From: Pezizomycotina sp. ARF18
Taxonomy: Eukaryota; Ascomycota
DNA length: 64,000 nt
Reading direction: 5' to 3'
Assembly (NCBI GenBank): GCA_002224055.1
Contig: AZLU01000119.1
Location: 60,823-124,822 of the forward strand
Shown here: positions 59,036 to 64,000 of the stretch, piece after piece
Layout of the letters: each line of letters opens with the position of its first letter
Numbering within the stretch: the stretch's first letter is position 1
Position numbers and translations under genes: made by a program
Notes under the pieces: model-generated
Told to the model about the DNA's origin: nothing
The model's input: the letters and a program-made list of their open reading frames with translations, nothing else
Databases searched by the model: none

Positions 59036-60207
59036 GGCGAGAGAGTGAGCGTCCTCTTTTTTTTTAATTTATTTATTTTTATTTTATTTTCCGTTACGAG
59101 GGTTTATTCAGGAGGAATTTAATAGAGGGGGTGGGGGTTTCCAAAACTGCTTGCGAGGGTCTCTACGACTATCTAGAACCCAATCCCATATATTTATCTA
59201 TCGATCGTATGCCTGTCCCGCAATTCGAGCAGATTGATAGAGTAATAACAAAAAATAAATAAAAATAAATAAAATAAAATAAATCCCTAAGAAAGCAGGA
59301 AGAGGCTGATTCGATAATTCTAGCTGTAGAGAAAAGTATCATCGAAAAAGAAGGGAAAAAAAAAACGTTTGAATATTTTAGATATATCTCTCTTTATTCC
59401 GTGCAGCACAAAGAGGTCTCCATGGGGGAAAACAAAGAGGAAAGTCGTGAACGTCATGACGCCTAACAATTTTCGGCTACCGGGTAATCTATCTGAGACC
59501 TCGGTTAAATATCCTAGTAAGGAAGTAGCGTGCATCTGATCAGCACTTACCGCACGTACAGCCGTTCTAACAAACAAGTAGGTCACGGGAAATCCCGCTT
59601 TTCCAACTTTCTGCAGCGAAAGGCGAGCACGGAAGAAAAAGACATGGATTCTACTTCGCATGCAAGCGATCGAGGAATAAGCTGCAGCGATTCGCTTGTA
59701 AGAAATACTCAAGGAAAAGGAAGAGAAATGAAGCGTGTGAGCCTATGTAAGGGCTTTTTCCGTTCTTTCGACTAGCCTGCTTTTTTTTGCGTACTCTTTC
59801 TCGTTCTTCAGATGAAAAAAAGTTCAGGGGGGAATATGGCCCAGAGTAATAACAACAATTAAAGAAAAAAAAAAAAAAAAAAAAAAGGTACGGAAGGTAC
59901 GCACTACGGAGCATTTCAGCGTCTTTCTTTGTTCCCTTTCACCACCCCGCAGCCGACTTTTAGCCTAAGTACATATCTATCTTCCCCGCTCTTGGATATC
60001 CCTTTGTTATTTGTCTCTACTTTAACAGTTCCTTGATCATTATAAGGAAGTTTTTTTCGCAGTTGCGATTATTTACCGCGTTCGTTGACAGTGCTTGGTG
60101 GAAGCAGAGAAAGATTTGCGCGGAAAGAGAATATTCGCCGGAGATGCCGGGAATAAAGAATTAATTAATTAATAATTGCGACATTGATCTGACCCTCCCC
60201 CAAAACT

Positions 60208-60257
<50 letters not shown>

Positions 60258-60452
60258 CAACACTCACTACTGTATTGAAGCTTCACTCCAAAACCCCTCC
60301 CCTCATCGTCATCCACACCCTTACACGACCCTTCTTTTCTACCATCACAGACCCTGTCGCTCGTTTTACCAATATCACCAGATACTCATACTGCTAGAAG
60401 AAGCACTCGAACCCCGGTCTTCCCCCCCCCCCCCTCTCCCTCGTTTTCGGCA
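59036..60452. other. Divergent intergenic region with microsatellite
   Basis: The stretch lies between the MBL-fold gene (minus) and the HECT gene (plus). ATTT-type repeats occur at about 59064-59092 and AAAT repeats at 59251-59284. A poly-A of about 24 lies at 59863-59886. A pure CT dinucleotide run lies at 60212-60258, then a C run (about 60423-60434) just before the ATG. No gene is supported. Confidence 0.65.
60212..60258 (+). repeat. CT dinucleotide microsatellite in the HECT leader
   Basis: About 23 CT units with one CC interruption form a purine-free tract some 200 bases before the HECT start codon, probably within its promoter or leader. Confidence 0.9.
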
Positions 60453-63400
60453 ATGTCGTGGCACGCCTCCCTCCCTGCCCACGCGCCGACCGTGGTCTGC
60501 CAGAAACACGACCTTTGTTAGGGATCCTGAGAAGATACAATACGTCGCCGAATCTGAAAGGAGGAGGGAATTCACCGCTTTAATACGACAGTAAATACGC
60601 TCTCCCCCTGTCTTACTTTTATCCTCTCCCTTCTGTTTGTGGGTAGCTGATCCTCGATTTTCCACTGTTTCTTCGTCGCAGGTACATCCACCAGATCCTC
60701 CACGGATGCCAGCGGGACTACTGCGACACGCCGACGTGCTGGACGGCCAGGAGCGGCGGAAATCGTGCAGGGAGTTCACGCCATTATCGCCAGGGTTATC
60801 GCGACGCAACTCGCGACGGCAGACGATTCCTTACAGGGCTCTGTTGCCCCGGAGTTCCGGCCGCGATAGTGGGAAGTTGGTGGGGGATAAAGTCGACAGG
60901 GGATTAAAAGACCACAAGAGCTTCACGCAGCAGCTCTTCGACACCGTACCGCTGCGGAAGCTGGAGTGGTTGGGGTTACCGCTGCCGTCGGATATACTTA
61001 TTCCCGCCGGAGGGGAAAGCGGCGGATGGAGATAAAGAGGAGGACGAGGATGAAGAGGAGAAGGAGGAGAAAGGGTGGACGACGGAGTTGGGATCGCCGG
61101 GATTATCGATCGAGACGATAACGCCGCTTCCGCCGCCGCAGAGTAATGTTGTCACGTGTCCATGTCTTATACCGCCCGGTCCGCACACGCACACGCGCAG
61201 CACAGCCAGCAGTTTTCCGCGTACTTTACGACGCCGCACCAGTCGCCCCCTCCGCGGATACGGAAATTCAACAGGCAGAAATCCTATAACAACAGCAACG
61301 ACGGCAAAGAATCTACGACATCACAGAGTACCCGTTCACACATCATCGCACCCGAAATCCGCTCCGCCACTACCGTCGAGGGGAGCTATAACTACACCCA
61401 GTAACACCCACAATATGCCGCCTCCGCCGCCGCCTCCCCGTCACCACCACCATAACAACGCGCACCACATGCACAGGACGCAGAGCACGCCGTCGAAGGT
61501 ACACGCCCCCAATGGCGGCAGCGTAGCCTCGCCGGCGTCGACGGTTGGGGATACGTATACTATACCTCCGCAGTCCGTCACGCACTTCACGGCGGATATA
61601 GTAAGAGCCCTCGCGAAGATGTGTGATGACAATCGTCCGCGCGCGGGGAATCGAACGGGTTCGTGAGGCAGAGTATTTGGTACGTCTTTACTACGCGGAC
61701 GCGATCGATGCTTCATTCGTGCTGCAAGGAACGGCGAGGGATGAGATATTTAATGCGCACCCGTCGGATGTCGACGCTGCACTACGAGTGTTTATGGAGA
61801 AAGGGTGGAGCAGGGACGTTTTTCACGCGCTGTGGAAGGCCGTTGGGGAATTATTCCCAAGGTTGTAGCGAAGACCGTTAAACCCTCCCCGCTATCAGAA
61901 AAAGTCGCAGCGAAAGTCGTTATAATAGCTCTACACGCGCTCGCTGCTTCGCTACGGAAATCGTCGCCGGAGTTTGGGAGGAGACGAGGAGGGTTAGGTC
62001 GCTGGGTCAGGTTTCGAACAAGATACTCATCGAAGACGAGCTAGCCATGAGGCTAACATGCAGGCTCGTTAGGGCGCTGGCGTCGTACAGGCTTTTTAAC
62101 CCCGGGATAATGGCACATTTACGACATTACTTTTCTTTCTGCGGCGTGGTATCGGAGACGGAGAGAGTGGTAAACTGAGTAAAGAGCTAGGACGGGAGTT
62201 AGGAGCTGAAGTCGCCGCGTCAAGAATCGGAAGGGGTGGTTGGGGATTGGCGGTGTGCACGCTGGAGTGGGCGCGCGGCGCTTTGCTAGCGGAATGGGAC
62301 GGAGAAGAACGTCTGAAGAAGGGCAGCGTAGCGGAAGGCGCCAGTACTACTCATGAAATTCCTCTTCGACAACCACGAACCGTTCGGCCTCGACCCGCTA
62401 TACTTCCAAAACCCAGTACTCGCGGATAGACTCGACGCCAAAGACGTCCCCGTGGAGTGGTACCTCTCGAAATCGAATCCGTAGCGTCGTCGCATTTACT
62501 AGACCACCCGTACTTATTCCCACCGTCGGCACTCGTTACGTTCTTCCGGAGCATAAACTTCCACATAATGTCCTACGCGTACGATCTCGCCTTGTCGAAT
62601 AATAGGTTTTATTCACCAGATTTCTAACACGGTCGAGCTGCAGAAGTACCTTACGGATAGTCTGTATAAGCGCTCGAAGTATCCATGACGATGTATTTAC
62701 TGCTCGAAGTACCCGCGAGACGATCGTGCGGGACGCGCTGGACCAGATCGTCGGACGACAATTACGGAGTGCTCGAGACCGCTAAAAGTGCGCTTTTTAG
62801 ACGTCGGCGAGGAGGGAGTAGATCACGGCGGCGTGCAGCAGGAGTTCTTTCGTGCTTTGGGCGGAAGTATTAAAAGCCGAATACGGTATTTTTATTACGG
62901 ACCCCGGGACGCGGATGAGCTGGTTCGCGATAGCAGGTTAGACCGCTACATAAAATCGAATGTTGGGTATTTTAGCGTCGCTGGCGGTGTACAACGCCGT
63001 CACACTACCGATTTCCTTCCGGTGGCGTTTTACAGGAAGTTATTAGGATATCCGTAACCGACATCGAAACACATTGAAGACGGCTGGCCGGAGCTCGCGC
63101 GCGGTCTGAGGGCTATGCTTAAAGTGGGACGAAACCGACGGCGACGTAGCCGACGTATTCGTCCGCGGGTACGAATTCTCTTACGAAGTGGGGAAAAGGT
63201 GGAACGTCGACATGCTCAGGACGAAAGGGAGGATCCGTGGTCACCACCGACTATCGAGAGGACGCACGTTCACGTTGTCCATTCGGCATGAGAAAAAGAA
63301 GGGGATGATGGTGGTTCGTGTCCGCAGTTACCGGAGGATATAGTCTACTTTAGCGATGACGGCAGCGAGGTTGGGAGGGGACGGTTGGGGATTGATATTG

Positions 63401-64000
63401 CGCGGTTCGACGCCGGAACGGGAAGGGGAGGAGGAAGAGGAGATTGTGACGCGTTTAAAGTACACGAGGATCCCGATGCGGCGGAGGATAGGTCGTGGGA
63501 GGACGTTTCGAGGGAGGTTGTTGGTGGTGGGATATTAGCGGAGAAAGATGCGCTGGTGAGAGTCCTGAAGAAGCGCTAAGAGTAGAAGGAGGGAAGGTGA
63601 AGAGCAAGAGCGGAGATAGTCAGTAATGAAACCCGACGGCGGTTCGTTAGCGATTACATATTCTGGCTCACGGATAAGAGCGTGCGGAGGCAGTTCGAGG
63701 CGTTCGAGAGGGTTTAGATCTTGTTTGGATGCGAAGGCGCTTTCGGTATGCAAACAATATCCTCCTTTCTCCTACTATTCTTCTTTTCCTTTCTATATTC
63801 TGTGTGCTAACTAATCTTTCATAGCTCTTCACCCCCACCTCCCTCCAACGCCTCATCGAAGGCTCTCGCGACATCGACGTCTCAGCGCTCGAAGCAGCAG
63901 CCCGCTACGACGACGGTTACTCCCCTCTCACGCCTAATACGCGACTTCTGGTCCGTAGTACGCTCCTTCGGCCCCGAACGCAAGCGGCAGTTACTCGAAT
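60453..64000 (+). CDS. HECT-type E3 ubiquitin ligase, UBE3A-like with AZUL finger, C-terminus outside window
   Basis: The start reads MSWHASLPAHAPTVVCQKHD and leads, after a slip near 60520, into KIQYVAESERRREFTALIRQ. Intron 1 is 60591-60680. Exon 2 opens with YIHQILHGCQRDYCDTPTCW, the Cys pattern of the AZUL zinc finger at the N-terminus of UBE3A-like ligases. A Pro/His/Ser-rich insert covers about 61100-61590. Then follow helical blocks (AEYLVRLYYADAIDASFVLQ, LFNPGIMAHLRHYF, KFLFDNHEPFGLDPLYFQNP, INFHIMSYAYDLAL). The HECT N-lobe begins VRFLDVGEEGVDHGGVQQEF at about 62784. YIFWLTDKSVRRQF lies near 63656-63695 and an intron at 63746-63824. The window ends inside IRDFWSVVRSFGPERKRQLL, so the catalytic Cys lies beyond it. 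More than a dozen frame slips occur. The enzyme would transfer ubiquitin from an E2 to its substrates through that Cys. Confidence 0.85.

Noticed and set aside
1-64000. Programmed ribosomal frameshifting as the cause of the many frame changes
   Set aside because: Slips go in both directions, lie in different contexts, often in plain homopolymers, and occur up to a dozen times per gene. No shared slippery site or stop-codon signal is seen.

Overview
This window looks like nuclear DNA of a filamentous ascomycete (Pezizomycotina). Genes are short and carry few introns of about 60-150 bases with GT..AG ends. The leaders are pyrimidine-rich, TATA-like boxes precede several genes, and the content is typically fungal: a Cdc28/CDK1 kinase, an AlkB-like dioxygenase, a HECT E3 ligase with an N-terminal AZUL-like zinc finger, DUF3176-like membrane proteins and several C2H2 proteins. 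The order within Pezizomycotina cannot be told from this window.

Layout. 1-13.3 kb: end of a plus-strand gene, a multi-finger C2H2 gene, a DJ-1/PfpI-like gene, a broken DUF3176-like gene, a small coiled-coil/membrane ORF and two more Cys/His finger genes. 14.1-27.3 kb: four long low-complexity genes, namely an unknown minus-strand gene, an acidic repeat protein, a two-finger C2H2 protein of about 1,100 residues, and a C2H2/polyQ/coiled-coil protein. 27.3-47 kb: gene-poor, holding an almost intact DUF3176-like paralogue, an unknown CxxC protein, two unknown minus-strand genes, a secreted-ectodomain protein with about seven membrane segments, and a VOC/glyoxalase-fold gene. 47-53.4 kb: no genes, but a strongly diverged tandem array with a period near 240 bases. 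54.2-64 kb: a compact housekeeping block with CDK1 (minus), AlkB (plus), an MBL-fold protein (minus) and the HECT ligase (plus, cut by the window end).

One property affects nearly every gene. Reading frames slip by single bases inside well-conserved proteins. CDK1 needs three one-base corrections, all in A or C runs, and AlkB, VOC, DJ-1, MBL and HECT show the same. The simplest reading is uncorrected indels in the assembly, so most 'frameshifted' genes here are annotated as genes and not as pseudogenes. Coordinates are the outer limits of the joined frames.

The observations most worth following are the ~240-base array, the Cys-rich ectodomain plus 7-TM protein at 38.9-40.8 kb, and the six-copy acidic/LxFVMxP repeat at 18.7-19.4 kb.
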